Source of the DNA: CAZNDN01 sp964571815
Lineage (GTDB): Bacteria; Fibrobacterota; Chitinivibrionia; Chitinivibrionales; WJKA01
DNA: 31,361 bases
Assembly (NCBI GenBank): GCA_964571815.1
Contig: CAZNDN010000036.1
Location: 1 to 31,361 of the forward strand
Direction: 5' to 3'
This document shows positions 15,378 through 25,260 of this stretch, piece by piece. Position 1 is the first letter of the stretch. Each line of letters begins with the position of its first letter. Both the position numbers and the translations under genes were made by a program. The notes below the pieces were generated by a model. It saw only the letters and a program-made list of their open reading frames with translations. It did no database searches and was not told where the DNA came from.

Positions 15378-17381
15378 ATGTCCACCATGGAGACGGAGAA
15401 TATGGGCGATGACGGAAGAAGACGGGTGGTAATCGAGAATGTGACGCCCCGGGTCGACGACGGGGCGTTTCCGGTCAAACGGATCGTGGGGGACGACGTG
15501 GTGGTGGAGGCGGATGTATTTGCCGACGGTCACGACGAGATCTCGGCGGTGCTTGCCTGTACCGGCGGCGACCCCGACCGGTGGCGCGAAGTGCCCATGA
15601 GTCACGTGGACAACGACCGGTGGCGGGCCTCATTCCGGATTGACAAGCTCTGCACATACTCCTATACCGTTGTGGCCTGGATAGACTGTTTCGGTACGTG
15701 GCGCAAGGCGCTGGTGAAGAAGATGCAGGCCGGACAGGACATAGCCGTGGAACTGCGGGAAGGCGTTGAACGGATTCGCGGGGCGGCCGGGCGAGCCGGC
15801 GGTGACGACGGGAAGCGTCTGAGAGATATTGCCGATGAGGTCGCGGGCGAACGGGATTATTCCGCTGCTGTTTCGAGAGTATGCGCCCGGGACCTCGGCT
15901 CGCTGATGGACATGTATCCCGATCGGGGGCTTGCAACCCGTCACGAACGCGAATACCACGTTTCGGTGGACCGTGCGAAGGCCCGGTTCAGTTCCTGGTA
16001 TGAACTTTTCCCGCGCTCCTGCGCGCTCTCCGGGCATGGAACCCTGAGCGACTGCGCCGAGATGGTGCCCGAAATAGCAAAGACGGGCTTCGACGTCCTC
16101 TACCTGCCCCCGATTCACCCGATCGGCGCAACGAACCGCAAGGGAAAGGACAATGCGCCGGCGGCGGGACCGGACGATCCCGGAAGCCCGTGGGCAATCG
16201 GCTCCCGGGAGGGAGGCCACAAATCGGTTCATCCGAAGCTGGGTACGCTCGACGACTTCGATGCGCTTGTGTCAACGGCCCGGGAGCACGGTATGGAGAT
16301 CGCCCTCGACCTTGCGTTCCAGTGCTCTCCCGACCACCCCTATATTCGGGAGCATCCCGAATGGTTCAGGAAAAGGCCCGACGGGACCATCAAGTATGCC
16401 GAGAATCCGCCCAAGAAGTACGAAGATATCGTGCCGCTTGATTTCGAGTGCGCCAACTGGCGGGAACTCTGGAACGAGTTGAAAAGTGTCGTCCAGTTCT
16501 GGATGAACCACGGCGTGCGGATCTTTCGGGTCGACAATCCGCACACCAAGGCGTTCCCGTTCTGGCGGTGGTTGATGGAGGAGATTCGGCGGGAGAATCT
16601 CGACATTCTGTTCCTTGCCGAAGCGTTCACGCGTCCGAAGGTCATGCAGAGGCTTGCGAAGATCGGCTTTTCGCAGTCGTACACCTACTTCACGTGGCGA
16701 AACACCAAACATGAAATAGTGGAATACCTCACGGAGCTGACGCGGGGGCCGATGCGGGAGTATTTCAGACCGAATTTCTGGCCCAACACACCCGATATCC
16801 TTCCCGAGTTTCTTCAGTACGGCGGTCGCCCCGCGTTTGTTCTTCGATTGATGCTTGCCGCCACGCTTTCCTCCAACTACGGCATCTACGGCCCGGCCTT
16901 CGAACTGTGCGTCCGCGAAGCCTTCCCCGGCAAGGAGGAGTACGCCGCGTCGGAGAAGTACGAACTGAAGCAGTGGGACCGCCGGCGGCCCGACCGGCTC
17001 ACGGAGCTGATTGCCCGCATCAACCGGATTCGGAAGGAGAATCCCGCGCTCCAGACAACGCTCAACTGCTCATTCTGTGAGATCGATAACGACCTCATGG
17101 TCTTTTTTGTCAAGAAGACGACCGATCTTTCCAACGTACTGCTGGTTGCGGCAAACCTCGATCCGTTTCACCGGCAATCCGGATGGGTGAGCGTTCCGGT
17201 GCACGAGCTGGGGATAGCCCCGGACGAGGGCTACCTTGTTCACGACCTGATTACCGACGACAAATATGTATGGCAGGGCGAACATAACTACGTAGAGCTT
17301 GACCCGTCGATAATCCCCGTACACCTGTTTCGGCTGAACAGGCGGCTGCGACGGGAAACCGACTTCGACTACTACCTGTAG
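15378..17381 (+). CDS. glgE: GlgE alpha-1,4-glucan:maltose-1-phosphate maltosyltransferase
   Basis: 667 aa, the usual family length. ATG 15378 is used; ATG 15387 with AAGGGA 9 nt upstream is equally good. GlgE adds maltosyl units from maltose-1-phosphate to the non-reducing end of alpha-1,4-glucans (GH13 subfamily 3). The N-terminal domain opens with VVIENVTPRVDDGAFPVKR, a GlgE signature. The GH13 barrel has GFDVLYLPPIHPIG, the nucleophile Asp386 in FRVDNPHTK and the acid/base Glu415 in LAEAFTRP. Their 29-residue spacing equals that of Streptomyces GlgE, and the HTK motif is specific to GlgE among GH13 enzymes. The next gene begins 11 nt downstream and makes its substrate. Confidence 0.96.
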   Translation: MSTMETENMGDDGRRRVVIENVTPRVDDGAFPVKRIVGDDVVVEADVFADGHDEISAVLACTGGDPDRWREVPMSHVDNDRWRASFRIDKLCTYSYTVVAWIDCFGTWRKALVKKMQAGQDIAVELREGVERIRGAAGRAGGDDGKRLRDIADEVAGERDYSAAVSRVCARDLGSLMDMYPDRGLATRHEREYHVSVDRAKARFSSWYELFPRSCALSGHGTLSDCAEMVPEIAKTGFDVLYLPPIHPIGATNRKGKDNAPAAGPDDPGSPWAIGSREGGHKSVHPKLGTLDDFDALVSTAREHGMEIALDLAFQCSPDHPYIREHPEWFRKRPDGTIKYAENPPKKYEDIVPLDFECANWRELWNELKSVVQFWMNHGVRIFRVDNPHTKAFPFWRWLMEEIRRENLDILFLAEAFTRPKVMQRLAKIGFSQSYTYFTWRNTKHEIVEYLTELTRGPMREYFRPNFWPNTPDILPEFLQYGGRPAFVLRLMLAATLSSNYGIYGPAFELCVREAFPGKEEYAASEKYELKQWDRRRPDRLTELIARINRIRKENPALQTTLNCSFCEIDNDLMVFFVKKTTDLSNVLLVAANLDPFHRQSGWVSVPVHELGIAPDEGYLVHDLITDDKYVWQGEHNYVELDPSIIPVHLFRLNRRLRRETDFDYYL

Positions 17382-17392
17382 CAGGGAACAAA

Positions 17393-20300
17393 ATGACAGG
17401 CACAACTGCTTCGATTGGTGACTCGCTGTGGTACAAGGATGCCGTGATCTACGAATTGCATGTTCGGGCTTTCTGCGACGGCAACGGCGACGGGATCGGT
17501 GATTTCAAAGGGCTGCTGACCAAGCTTGACTATCTGCGCGATCTGGGGATTACGGCGATATGGATGCTGCCGTTTTTTCCCTCGCCCTTGCGTGACGACG
17601 GCTACGATATCGCCGACTATTTCAAAGTGCATCCCGAATACGGCTCGATCCGGGACTTCAGAAGATGCGTGGATGCCGCCCACAGTCGAGGGATTCGGGT
17701 GATTGCCGAGCTTGTGCTCAACCACACGTCCAACGAGCACCGTTGGTTTCAGCGGGCACGGACGGCAAAGAAGGGCTCCAAGGCGCGCGACTACTACGTG
17801 TGGAGCGATTCTCCGGAGAAGTACGGGGACACGCGCATCATTTTCAAGGATTTCGAGACCTCCAACTGGGCATGGGATCCGGTGGCGCAGTCCTACTACT
17901 GGCACCGGTTCTATTCCCACCAGCCCGACCTCAATTTCGAAAAACCCGAAGTCCGGAAAGCGGTGTTCAAGGTGATCGATTTCTGGTTCGGACTCGGGGT
18001 CGACGGGTTGCGGCTCGATGCCGTACCCTATCTCTTCGAGCGGGAAGGAACAAATTGCGAGAACCTCCCGGAAACGCACGGGTTCCTGAAGCAACTGCGG
18101 GCCTACGTTGATGCGCATCACCGGGACAGGATGCTCCTGGCCGAAGCGAACCAGTGGCCCGAGGACGCCGTTGATTATTTCGGGATGGGTGATGAGTGTC
18201 ACATGGCGTTTCACTTTCCACTCATGCCGCGACTGTTCATGGCGGTGCAGATGGAGGACAGCTTTCCGGTGATCGACATTGTCCGCTCGACGCCGGCGAT
18301 ACCCGATTCATGCCAGTGGGCCATGTTTCTGCGTAATCATGACGAGCTTACGCTGGAGATGGTTACCGACGAAGAACGGGATTACATGAGCAGAACGTAT
18401 GCGAGCGATACCCGCATGAGAATCAACCTGGGGATTCGACGCCGGCTGGCGCCGCTTCTGGGCAACAATCGTCCGCGAATCGAGCTGATGAACATGCTGC
18501 TGTTCTCCCTGCCCGGCACGCCCGTCATCTACTACGGCGACGAAATCGGCATGGGCGACAACTACTATCTCGGCGACCGCAACGGTGTCCGCACGCCCAT
18601 GCAGTGGAGCGCCGGAAAGAACGCCGGGTTTTCCAGCGCCAATCCCCAGAAGCTCTACTCGCCGACAATCATTGACCCGCAGTACCATTACGAAGCGGTC
18701 AACGTGGAGAATCAGAGCGAAAGCTACTCGTCGCTGTTGTGGTGGATGAAGTCCGTGATTGCGCAGCGTAAGCTTTTCAAGAGCCTCAGTCGAGGCGACA
18801 TCGGATTCGTCTCCTGCGACAACCTCAAGGTGCTTGCGTTCGTGCGCTCGTACGAGGACGAGCAGATGCTGGTCGTGGCCAACTTGTCGCATCATCTGCA
18901 GGTCGTCTCCCTTGAACTCGAAGAGTACGCGGGGCGGGTCCCGCGGGAGGTCTTCAGCAGAAACGCCCTTCCGCCGATCCGCAGGAATCCGTATATGCTT
19001 ACGCTTGCGCCCCACAGCCATTTCTGGCTTCTTCTTCTTAAGAAAAAAAAGAACGGGGACAGAAACCGGAAAGCCGCGTCACCATTGAAAGTCGCCGGAC
19101 AATGGAGCAGCGTGTTCAAGGGAAAGACGTACGATGAGTTTCAACGGGACGTCCTGCCGTACTACCTGAAGTCGTGCCGGTGGTTCGGCTCCAAGGCCAG
19201 GGAGATCAAGGCCACGACCGTGGTGGAGAGCATCCCCGTCGAAGACGCGATTATGCTGATCTTCGAGGTCTCGTACCGGCAGGGCGGTGATGAATCCTAT
19301 CTGCTCCCCGTCGCCTTCGCCGAGAACCGGCACGGCGCCGCGATCAGGGAGGAGAACCCGCAAGCGGTGATCTGCCCGCTCGTGGCCGATGGGAAAGAGG
19401 GGATTCTCTACGACGCCCTGTCACACGAACCGGTACAGCGAAAACTGCTGAACGTGGTCGTTCAGAAGAAAAGACTCAGGGGCCGGCGTGGTGAGATCGT
19501 CGGTGTCCAGGGGAAAAAACTGAAAAATATGGTGAAGGAGAGTGGGGAGCTTTCTCCGCGGCTGTTCAAGGCCGAGCAGAGTAATACCTCGCTGAAGTTC
19601 GGCAATGCGTTCTTTATGAAGCTGTACCGGAAGCTCGACGCCGGGGTGAATCCCGAACTCGATATCGTCCGGTTTCTCACCGACAGGACCGGCTTTTCGA
19701 ATATGCCGCCGTTTGCCGGCGCAATCGAATACCGTCAGAAGGGTGGGGGAGAGCCGGTTACGCTTGCGCTGCTGCAGGGATTTGTGGAAAACCGCGGCGA
19801 TGCCTGGTCGGCGACTATCGATGTTGTCAAGCATTACTTCGAGGGTGTTCTCGCGAGCAGACCCGAACTGCCCCCGGAAGAGGTCGAGAGCGTTCTGAAG
19901 TCGGGGGAGAGCGAGGTCCCCCGGATCGTGCGGGAGCTTATCGGAGGAGTGTATCTGGAAATGACCGAACTGCTGGGTAAGCGTACCGCCGAAATGCACA
20001 AGGCCCTGGGCTCTTCGGCCGATGCGCCGGGGTTTGCGGCGGAACCCTTCTCGGTACTCTATCAGCGGTCGTTGTATCAATCCATGCAGAGCCTCTGCCG
20101 ACGCGCGATGCAGACGTTGAAGAAGAACCTCGGCGGCCTCGATGCCACCTTGCGGGACGATGCGCAACAGGTCCTTGGTTCCGAAAAGGAAATGCTTGAG
20201 CTGATGCGGCGCATCACGAAAAAGAAGTATACCGCGAGGAAAATACGGATTCACGGAGATTATCACCTCGGACAGGTCCTGTATACGGGCAAAGACTGCA

Positions 20301-20701
20301 TCATCATGGACTTCGAAGGCGAGCCGGCCCGATCGCTGAGCGAGCGGAAACTGCGCTACTGCGCTCTCAGAGACATCGCGGGCATGATCCGTTCCTTCGA
20401 CTACGCGGGATATGCCGTGCTTCTGCTCAACAACCAGTTTCGGCCCGAAGATCGCCCCGATCTCGAGCAATGGCTTCGTCCGTGGCATCGCTACGTCTCC
20501 ACAACCTTTCTCACCTCGTATTTCGATTCCATGGGCGACTCCGATATCGTTCCTCACGATCCGGTCGATCGAGCCGTTCTCCTCAAGGCCTTCCTTCTTG
20601 AGAAGTCGGTGTATGAACTGGCGTACGAACTCAACAACCGTCCGCTTTGGACCGTGATACCACTGCGGGGGATCCTCAAACTTCTGGAAAAACGTGCTTA
20701 G
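17393..20701 (+). CDS. treS: Trehalose synthase - maltokinase fusion (TreS-Pep2)
   Basis: 1102 aa, two enzymes in one chain. Residues 1-550 are trehalose synthase (GH13), isomerising trehalose and maltose: WYKDAVIYELHVRAF, ELVLNHTS, nucleophile Asp209 in GLRLDAVPYL, acid/base Glu251 in LLAEANQWP and Asp317 in RNHDELT. A Lys-rich linker follows (LLLKKKKNGDRNRK). Residues about 570-1102 are maltokinase: KSCRWFGSKARE at about 592, GVNPELDIVRFL, the phosphotransferase loop HGDYHLGQVL at about 953 and the metal-binding IMDFEGEP at about 971. Together they make maltose-1-phosphate for GlgE. The fusion is known in several phyla. Gaps of 11 nt before and 14 nt after place it in a tight operon. Confidence 0.96.
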   Translation: MTGTTASIGDSLWYKDAVIYELHVRAFCDGNGDGIGDFKGLLTKLDYLRDLGITAIWMLPFFPSPLRDDGYDIADYFKVHPEYGSIRDFRRCVDAAHSRGIRVIAELVLNHTSNEHRWFQRARTAKKGSKARDYYVWSDSPEKYGDTRIIFKDFETSNWAWDPVAQSYYWHRFYSHQPDLNFEKPEVRKAVFKVIDFWFGLGVDGLRLDAVPYLFEREGTNCENLPETHGFLKQLRAYVDAHHRDRMLLAEANQWPEDAVDYFGMGDECHMAFHFPLMPRLFMAVQMEDSFPVIDIVRSTPAIPDSCQWAMFLRNHDELTLEMVTDEERDYMSRTYASDTRMRINLGIRRRLAPLLGNNRPRIELMNMLLFSLPGTPVIYYGDEIGMGDNYYLGDRNGVRTPMQWSAGKNAGFSSANPQKLYSPTIIDPQYHYEAVNVENQSESYSSLLWWMKSVIAQRKLFKSLSRGDIGFVSCDNLKVLAFVRSYEDEQMLVVANLSHHLQVVSLELEEYAGRVPREVFSRNALPPIRRNPYMLTLAPHSHFWLLLLKKKKNGDRNRKAASPLKVAGQWSSVFKGKTYDEFQRDVLPYYLKSCRWFGSKAREIKATTVVESIPVEDAIMLIFEVSYRQGGDESYLLPVAFAENRHGAAIREENPQAVICPLVADGKEGILYDALSHEPVQRKLLNVVVQKKRLRGRRGEIVGVQGKKLKNMVKESGELSPRLFKAEQSNTSLKFGNAFFMKLYRKLDAGVNPELDIVRFLTDRTGFSNMPPFAGAIEYRQKGGGEPVTLALLQGFVENRGDAWSATIDVVKHYFEGVLASRPELPPEEVESVLKSGESEVPRIVRELIGGVYLEMTELLGKRTAEMHKALGSSADAPGFAAEPFSVLYQRSLYQSMQSLCRRAMQTLKKNLGGLDATLRDDAQQVLGSEKEMLELMRRITKKKYTARKIRIHGDYHLGQVLYTGKDCIIMDFEGEPARSLSERKLRYCALRDIAGMIRSFDYAGYAVLLLNNQFRPEDRPDLEQWLRPWHRYVSTTFLTSYFDSMGDSDIVPHDPVDRAVLLKAFLLEKSVYELAYELNNRPLWTVIPLRGILKLLEKRA

Positions 20702-20715
20702 AACAGGTGGGTATT

Positions 20716-22659
20716 ATGACGGGAACACGAAAGAAACAGACACGATCAGTGAAATCCACCACGTCACCGATTGGTGACTACGACGTTCACCTGTTCAAGG
20801 AAGGGAACCACTTCCGGCTCTACGAAAAACTGGGAGCGCACACGATGCGGGCGGGGAGGAAGCTCGGGACGCACTTCGCCGTCTGGGCGCCCAACGCCCG
20901 ATCCGTGTCGGTTGTCGGGAATTTCAACCGGTGGGATCCCGGGGCACACCCGCTCGAGTGCCGCCGGGACGCTTCCGGAATATGGGAGGGGTTTGTGCCC
21001 GGAGTCAAGCAGGGAACCCTGTATAAATATCATGTCGTATCGCGCCACCGCGGGTACGAAGCCGACAAGGGAGACCCGTTCGGGTTTTTCTGGGAAACCG
21101 CGCCCGAGACCGCCTCCGTTGTCCGGGATCTGGGCTACGAGTGGGACGATCGGGAGTGGATGGAGAGCAGAAAATCCCGCAATGCACTCGATTCTCCAAT
21201 CTCGGTCTACGAGGTCCACCTCGGCTCGTGGCAGCGAAAGATCGAAGAAGCCGACCGGTCGCTTACGTACCGGGAACTCGCCGTGAGTCTCGTGAACTAT
21301 GTCAAGGAAACCGGCTTCACGCACGTGGAGTTTCTCCCCGTAATGGAGCACCCCTTCTACGGCTCATGGGGATACCAGATCGTCGGATACTTCGCTCCCA
21401 CAAGCCGCTACGGAACTCCCCGGGATTTCATGCACCTTGTCGATACGCTTCATCAAAGCGGTATCGGTGTCATTCTCGACTGGGTCCCTTCCCATTTCCC
21501 GAACAACGAAAACGGTCTGGTCTATTTCGACGGTACTCACCTTTACGAACATGCCGACCCGCGGCAGGGGTTCCACCCCGAGTGGAAGACATACATCTTC
21601 AACTTCGGGAGAAACGAAGTCAGGAATTTTCTGATCAGCAACGCCATGTTCTGGCTCGACAAGTACCATATTGACGGTCTGCGGGTCGACGCCGTCGCCT
21701 CGATGCTTTACCTGGACTACGCACGCGAGGAAGGGGAGTGGATCCCCAACAAATACGGAGGGCGGGAGAATATCGAAGCTATCGAATTCCTCAGGCGATT
21801 CAACGAGGCGGTGTATGCGGAGTATCCCGATGTGCAGACGATTGCCGAAGAGTCCACTGCGTGGCCCGGCGTATCGCGGCCGGTCTATACGGGCGGGCTC
21901 GGATTCGGGATGAAATGGAACATGGGGTGGATGCACGACACGCTCGACTACGTCTCAAGGGATCCCGTCCATCGGAAACATCATCACAATCAACTGACAT
22001 TCAGCCTTCTGTATGCCTTCTCCGAGAATTTCGTGCTGCCGCTGTCCCACGACGAGGTGGTGTACGGGAAGGGTTCGCTGCTGCGCAAGATGCCGGGCGA
22101 CGAGTGGCGGAAAATGGCGAATCTGCGCCTGCTGCTGGGCTACCTGTTCCTGCACCCGGGCAAGAAACTGCTGTTCATGGGGGGTGAGTTCGGCCAGTGG
22201 GACGAGTGGAACCATGAAAAGAGCCTCGACTGGCATCTGCTGAGCTATCCGCCGCATGACGGGTTGAGGCGGTGGGTGCGGGACTGCAACGATTTCTACA
22301 GGACCCGTCCGTCTCTGTACGAGAAGGAGTTTACGGCCGAGGGGTTCGAATGGATCGACTGCACCGATATCGAGAAGAGTCTGATTGCCTTCAACAGGTG
22401 GGGCACGGGGGCCGAGGACCTGACGGTGGTGGTCTGCAATTTCACTCCGGTGCCCCGTCACAATTACAAGGTGGGAGTCCCGTGGGGCGGTACCTGGCGG
22501 GAAGTGCTCAACAGCGACGCAAAGACGTACGGCGGGAGCGGTCAGGGGAACCTCGGCTGCGTGGAGGCCGCTCCCGTAACGGTGCACGGCAGATACCACT
22601 CGCTGTCGCTGACCCTGCCTCCTCTTGCGGTGGTCGCGCTGGAAAAGGAAGCAGGGTGA
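20716..22659 (+). CDS. glgB: GlgB 1,4-alpha-glucan branching enzyme
   Basis: 647 aa from ATG 20716, which has AGGTGGG 4 nt upstream; the reading frame extends into treS but without support. GlgB cuts alpha-1,4-glucan and rejoins it as alpha-1,6 branches. There is an N-terminal CBM48 (HFAVWAPNARSVSVVGNFN), then the GH13 barrel with YEVHLGSW, VILDWVPSHFP, nucleophile Asp325 in GLRVDAVASMLY, acid/base Glu378 in TIAEEST and Asp446 in LPLSHDEVVYGK. The spacings of 53 and 121 residues equal those of E. coli GlgB. It lacks the extra N1 domain of longer GlgB forms. In the GlgE pathway, branching creates new ends for GlgE, so its place here makes metabolic sense. Confidence 0.97.
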   Translation: MTGTRKKQTRSVKSTTSPIGDYDVHLFKEGNHFRLYEKLGAHTMRAGRKLGTHFAVWAPNARSVSVVGNFNRWDPGAHPLECRRDASGIWEGFVPGVKQGTLYKYHVVSRHRGYEADKGDPFGFFWETAPETASVVRDLGYEWDDREWMESRKSRNALDSPISVYEVHLGSWQRKIEEADRSLTYRELAVSLVNYVKETGFTHVEFLPVMEHPFYGSWGYQIVGYFAPTSRYGTPRDFMHLVDTLHQSGIGVILDWVPSHFPNNENGLVYFDGTHLYEHADPRQGFHPEWKTYIFNFGRNEVRNFLISNAMFWLDKYHIDGLRVDAVASMLYLDYAREEGEWIPNKYGGRENIEAIEFLRRFNEAVYAEYPDVQTIAEESTAWPGVSRPVYTGGLGFGMKWNMGWMHDTLDYVSRDPVHRKHHHNQLTFSLLYAFSENFVLPLSHDEVVYGKGSLLRKMPGDEWRKMANLRLLLGYLFLHPGKKLLFMGGEFGQWDEWNHEKSLDWHLLSYPPHDGLRRWVRDCNDFYRTRPSLYEKEFTAEGFEWIDCTDIEKSLIAFNRWGTGAEDLTVVVCNFTPVPRHNYKVGVPWGGTWREVLNSDAKTYGGSGQGNLGCVEAAPVTVHGRYHSLSLTLPPLAVVALEKEAG

Positions 22660-22677
22660 GAGCCGCCCAACGATGAG

Positions 22678-22700
22678 GAGCAGGCCTACGCCGCCTGCTC
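22678..22700. other. Hairpin at the convergent glgB/glgP junction
   Basis: GAGCAGGC (22678-22685) and GCCTGCTC (22693-22700) form a perfect 8-bp stem with a 7-nt loop, spanning the end of glgP 18 nt after the glgB stop. There is no T-run on either strand. It may end or stabilise both convergent transcripts, but is not a classical terminator. Confidence 0.4.
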
Positions 22701-25199
22701 GGGCCCTACCTTCCAGACATCTTCGGCATACTGCCCGACCGCCCGGTCGGATGAAAACCATCCCATCCGCGCCGTGTTCAGAATCGACATCTCCGCCCAC
22801 GCTCTCCGGTCGCGGTATGCGCGCTGAACACGTTTGCGGCAATCAAGATAGGATTGGAAATCAGCCATGATCATGAAGGGGTCCCCGCCCTCGAGAAGCG
22901 AATCCACGATCGGCGCGAAACGCCGGGGCTCTTCGGGACTGAAATATCCCGAACCTACCATGTCGATAGCTTCTTTCAACGGAGCACAGGTTTCGTAACG
23001 GCTCCGCGGGTCATAGCCCCGTTGTCGGCTCTGTTGGACCTGGTCGGCGGTGAGTCCGAAAATGAACATGTTCTGTTCGCCGATACGGTCCCGCATTTCC
23101 ACCGTCGCGCCGTCGAGGGTGCCGATGGTCAGCGCGCCGTTGAGCGCAAGCTTCATGTTCCCCGTACCCGACGCTTCGGTGCCCGCCGTGGAGATCTGCT
23201 GCGAGAGATCGGCAGCCGGAATGATAAACTCAGCCAGGGTCACGCAGTAGTTGGGAACGAAATGAACCTTGAGCTTGTCGGCGCACCGACGGTCTTCGTT
23301 GATGACGGCCGATACGTTTCCGATCAGCTCGATGATCAGTTTTGCCGCGGCATAGCCCGGCGCCGCCTTGCCGGCAATCAGAACGGTCCGCGGAACGTAT
23401 TTCGGGGCTTTCCCCGACCGCAGAGCGTTGTAATCGGCAATACACCCGAAGATGTTGAGCAACTGACGCTTGTATTCATGAATCCTCTTTATCTGGACAT
23501 CGATGAGCGTTTCGGGATTCAGGGAAATGCCGTCTCGTTTCAGTAGCTCCTCCGCCAGGCGAATCTTGTTTCGACGCCTGGCCGCGCGCCATCTTCTCTG
23601 GAAAGCGGCATCGTCCTTGAGCGCGCAGAGTCCCTCGAGACGCGAAAGGTCGGTCGTCCACCCCTCTCCGACGGCTTTCGTGATCAGCGCCGACAGCGAA
23701 GTGTTGCACTTGTACAGCCATCTCCTCGGTGTTATCCCGTTGGTTTTGTTCCGTATCTTTGCCGGCCAGAGGCGGTGAAAATCGCCGAAAAGACCACTCT
23801 TGAGCAACTCGGTGTGCAGGTTCGCCACGCCGTTGACCGAGTGGCTCCCGACGATAGCCAGGTGGGCCATACGAACGAACTTATCGCTTCCTTCCTCGAT
23901 AATCGACATGCGTCGCATGAGGTCCGGATCCCCGCCGAGACGGCGTGACACCAGCTCGAGAAATGCCTGGTTGATTTCAAAGATAATCTCCATGTGCCGC
24001 GGAAGGAGCCTCTGTATCAGGGGAACGGGCCACTTCTCAAGCGCTTCGGGCATAAGGGTGTGGTTTGTATACGCGAAAACCTCCGTAACCGTCTTCCATG
24101 CCGTGTCCCAGTCGATCAGGTACTCATCGACCAGCAGCCTCATCAACTCGGGTATCGCAATGGCCGGATGCGTTTCGTTGAGATGGATCGCCGTCTTCCC
24201 GGAGAAACGAGAGAAGTCGTCGCCGTTGTCCTTGCGGAACCGTCGGATGATGTCCTGGAGTGAGGCGGAGGTGAAGAAAAACTGCTGCTTCAGCCGGAGT
24301 TCCTTGCCGGCCTGCGTGTTGTCGCTGGGATAGAGCACCTTGGATATCGTCTCGCTGGTGAGATGCTTTTCACAGGCGCCGATATAGTCGCCGCGATTGA
24401 AGTCCTGTAAGTCCAGCTCGTTGGTGGAATGAGCCGACCAGAGTCGCAGGGTGTTGACGGTGTCGTTCCGGTACCCGGAGACCGGCGTGTCGTAGGGTAC
24501 GGCAATTACGATTTCGGGATCGAGCCATTGTGTGGGGGCACGATGGGTACTGCCGCGGGGGTGCACCGTACGGCCGTAGAACCGAATCGTGAAGCGATAC
24601 TCGGGCCGTTCTATCTCCCATGGATTGCCGAACCGAAGCCACCCCTCGGGTACTTCATGCTGCACATGATCCTTGATAAGCTGCTTGAAAATGCCGTATT
24701 GATAACGAATCCCGTACCCGATGGACGGAAGCTGGAGTGTGGCCATCGAATCCATGAAACACGAGGCAAGCCGTCCCAGCCCCCCGTTGCCCAGCCCCTG
24801 GTCCGGCTCCTGACCGAGAATCTCTTCAAGGCTCATACCCTGTCGGGCACAGACCGTTCGGCACGCATCGCGCAGCCCGAGATTCAGTGCGTTGCTTTCG
24901 AGGAGCCTGCCCGGGAGGTACTCCAGCGAAAAGTAGTTGACACGCTTCACGTTGCGTCGGTGATACTGCTGCTGCGTGAGAATCCAGCGCTCGATCAGTC
25001 GTTCGCGAATTGTGCAGGCGAGGCTGAGGAACTCGTCGTGCGAAGTCCAGGTGAACTCGTCCTTTGCGAGGCTGTATTCGAGGTTGCTCAGGAAAGATCG
25101 CCTGAGTGCGTTCGGGGTTACGCCCTTGTACCGAGTCGACCAGTGGCCGAGACTGCCGCGCCTGCGGCCGGTTTTCTTCTTGTCGGGTCCGGCTTGCAC
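22686..25199 (-). CDS. glgP: GlgP glycogen/starch/alpha-glucan phosphorylase
   Basis: 837 aa from GTG 25199, chosen because AGGAGGAG lies 5 nt upstream; an upstream in-frame GTG at 25274 has no such site. The length is close to the usual 800-850. It releases glucose-1-phosphate from alpha-1,4-glucan ends using pyridoxal phosphate. Landmarks are FSLEYLPGRLL, GLGNGGLGRLASCFMDSMA, IHLNETHPAIAIPEL, TNHTLMPEALE and HSVNGVANLHTELL. The PLP lysine is Lys683 in EASGTGNMKLALNG. The N-terminus is very basic (KKKTGRRRG). Convergent with glgB, it supplies the breakdown arm next to the synthetic operon. It is complete with no missing key residue. Confidence 0.97.
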   Translation of the reverse strand: MQAGPDKKKTGRRRGSLGHWSTRYKGVTPNALRRSFLSNLEYSLAKDEFTWTSHDEFLSLACTIRERLIERWILTQQQYHRRNVKRVNYFSLEYLPGRLLESNALNLGLRDACRTVCARQGMSLEEILGQEPDQGLGNGGLGRLASCFMDSMATLQLPSIGYGIRYQYGIFKQLIKDHVQHEVPEGWLRFGNPWEIERPEYRFTIRFYGRTVHPRGSTHRAPTQWLDPEIVIAVPYDTPVSGYRNDTVNTLRLWSAHSTNELDLQDFNRGDYIGACEKHLTSETISKVLYPSDNTQAGKELRLKQQFFFTSASLQDIIRRFRKDNGDDFSRFSGKTAIHLNETHPAIAIPELMRLLVDEYLIDWDTAWKTVTEVFAYTNHTLMPEALEKWPVPLIQRLLPRHMEIIFEINQAFLELVSRRLGGDPDLMRRMSIIEEGSDKFVRMAHLAIVGSHSVNGVANLHTELLKSGLFGDFHRLWPAKIRNKTNGITPRRWLYKCNTSLSALITKAVGEGWTTDLSRLEGLCALKDDAAFQRRWRAARRRNKIRLAEELLKRDGISLNPETLIDVQIKRIHEYKRQLLNIFGCIADYNALRSGKAPKYVPRTVLIAGKAAPGYAAAKLIIELIGNVSAVINEDRRCADKLKVHFVPNYCVTLAEFIIPAADLSQQISTAGTEASGTGNMKLALNGALTIGTLDGATVEMRDRIGEQNMFIFGLTADQVQQSRQRGYDPRSRYETCAPLKEAIDMVGSGYFSPEEPRRFAPIVDSLLEGGDPFMIMADFQSYLDCRKRVQRAYRDRRAWAEMSILNTARMGWFSSDRAVGQYAEDVWKVGPEQAA

Positions 25200-25254
25200 G
25201 CTTCTCCTCCTGGTTCGTGGAAAGATCCGCTTTCTCAATGACCGTGTGAAACGG

Positions 25255-25260
25255 ATAATA
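25255..25260 (-). promoter_or_regulatory. Candidate -10 element for glgP
   Basis: On the minus strand TATTAT lies in the AT-rich island that separates glgP from corA, about 55 nt before the glgP start, a normal leader length. No clear -35 box is seen. A second AT-rich hexamer, TATATT at 25319-25324 on the plus strand, could serve corA, about 65 nt upstream of its ATG, again without a good -35. Confidence 0.3.
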
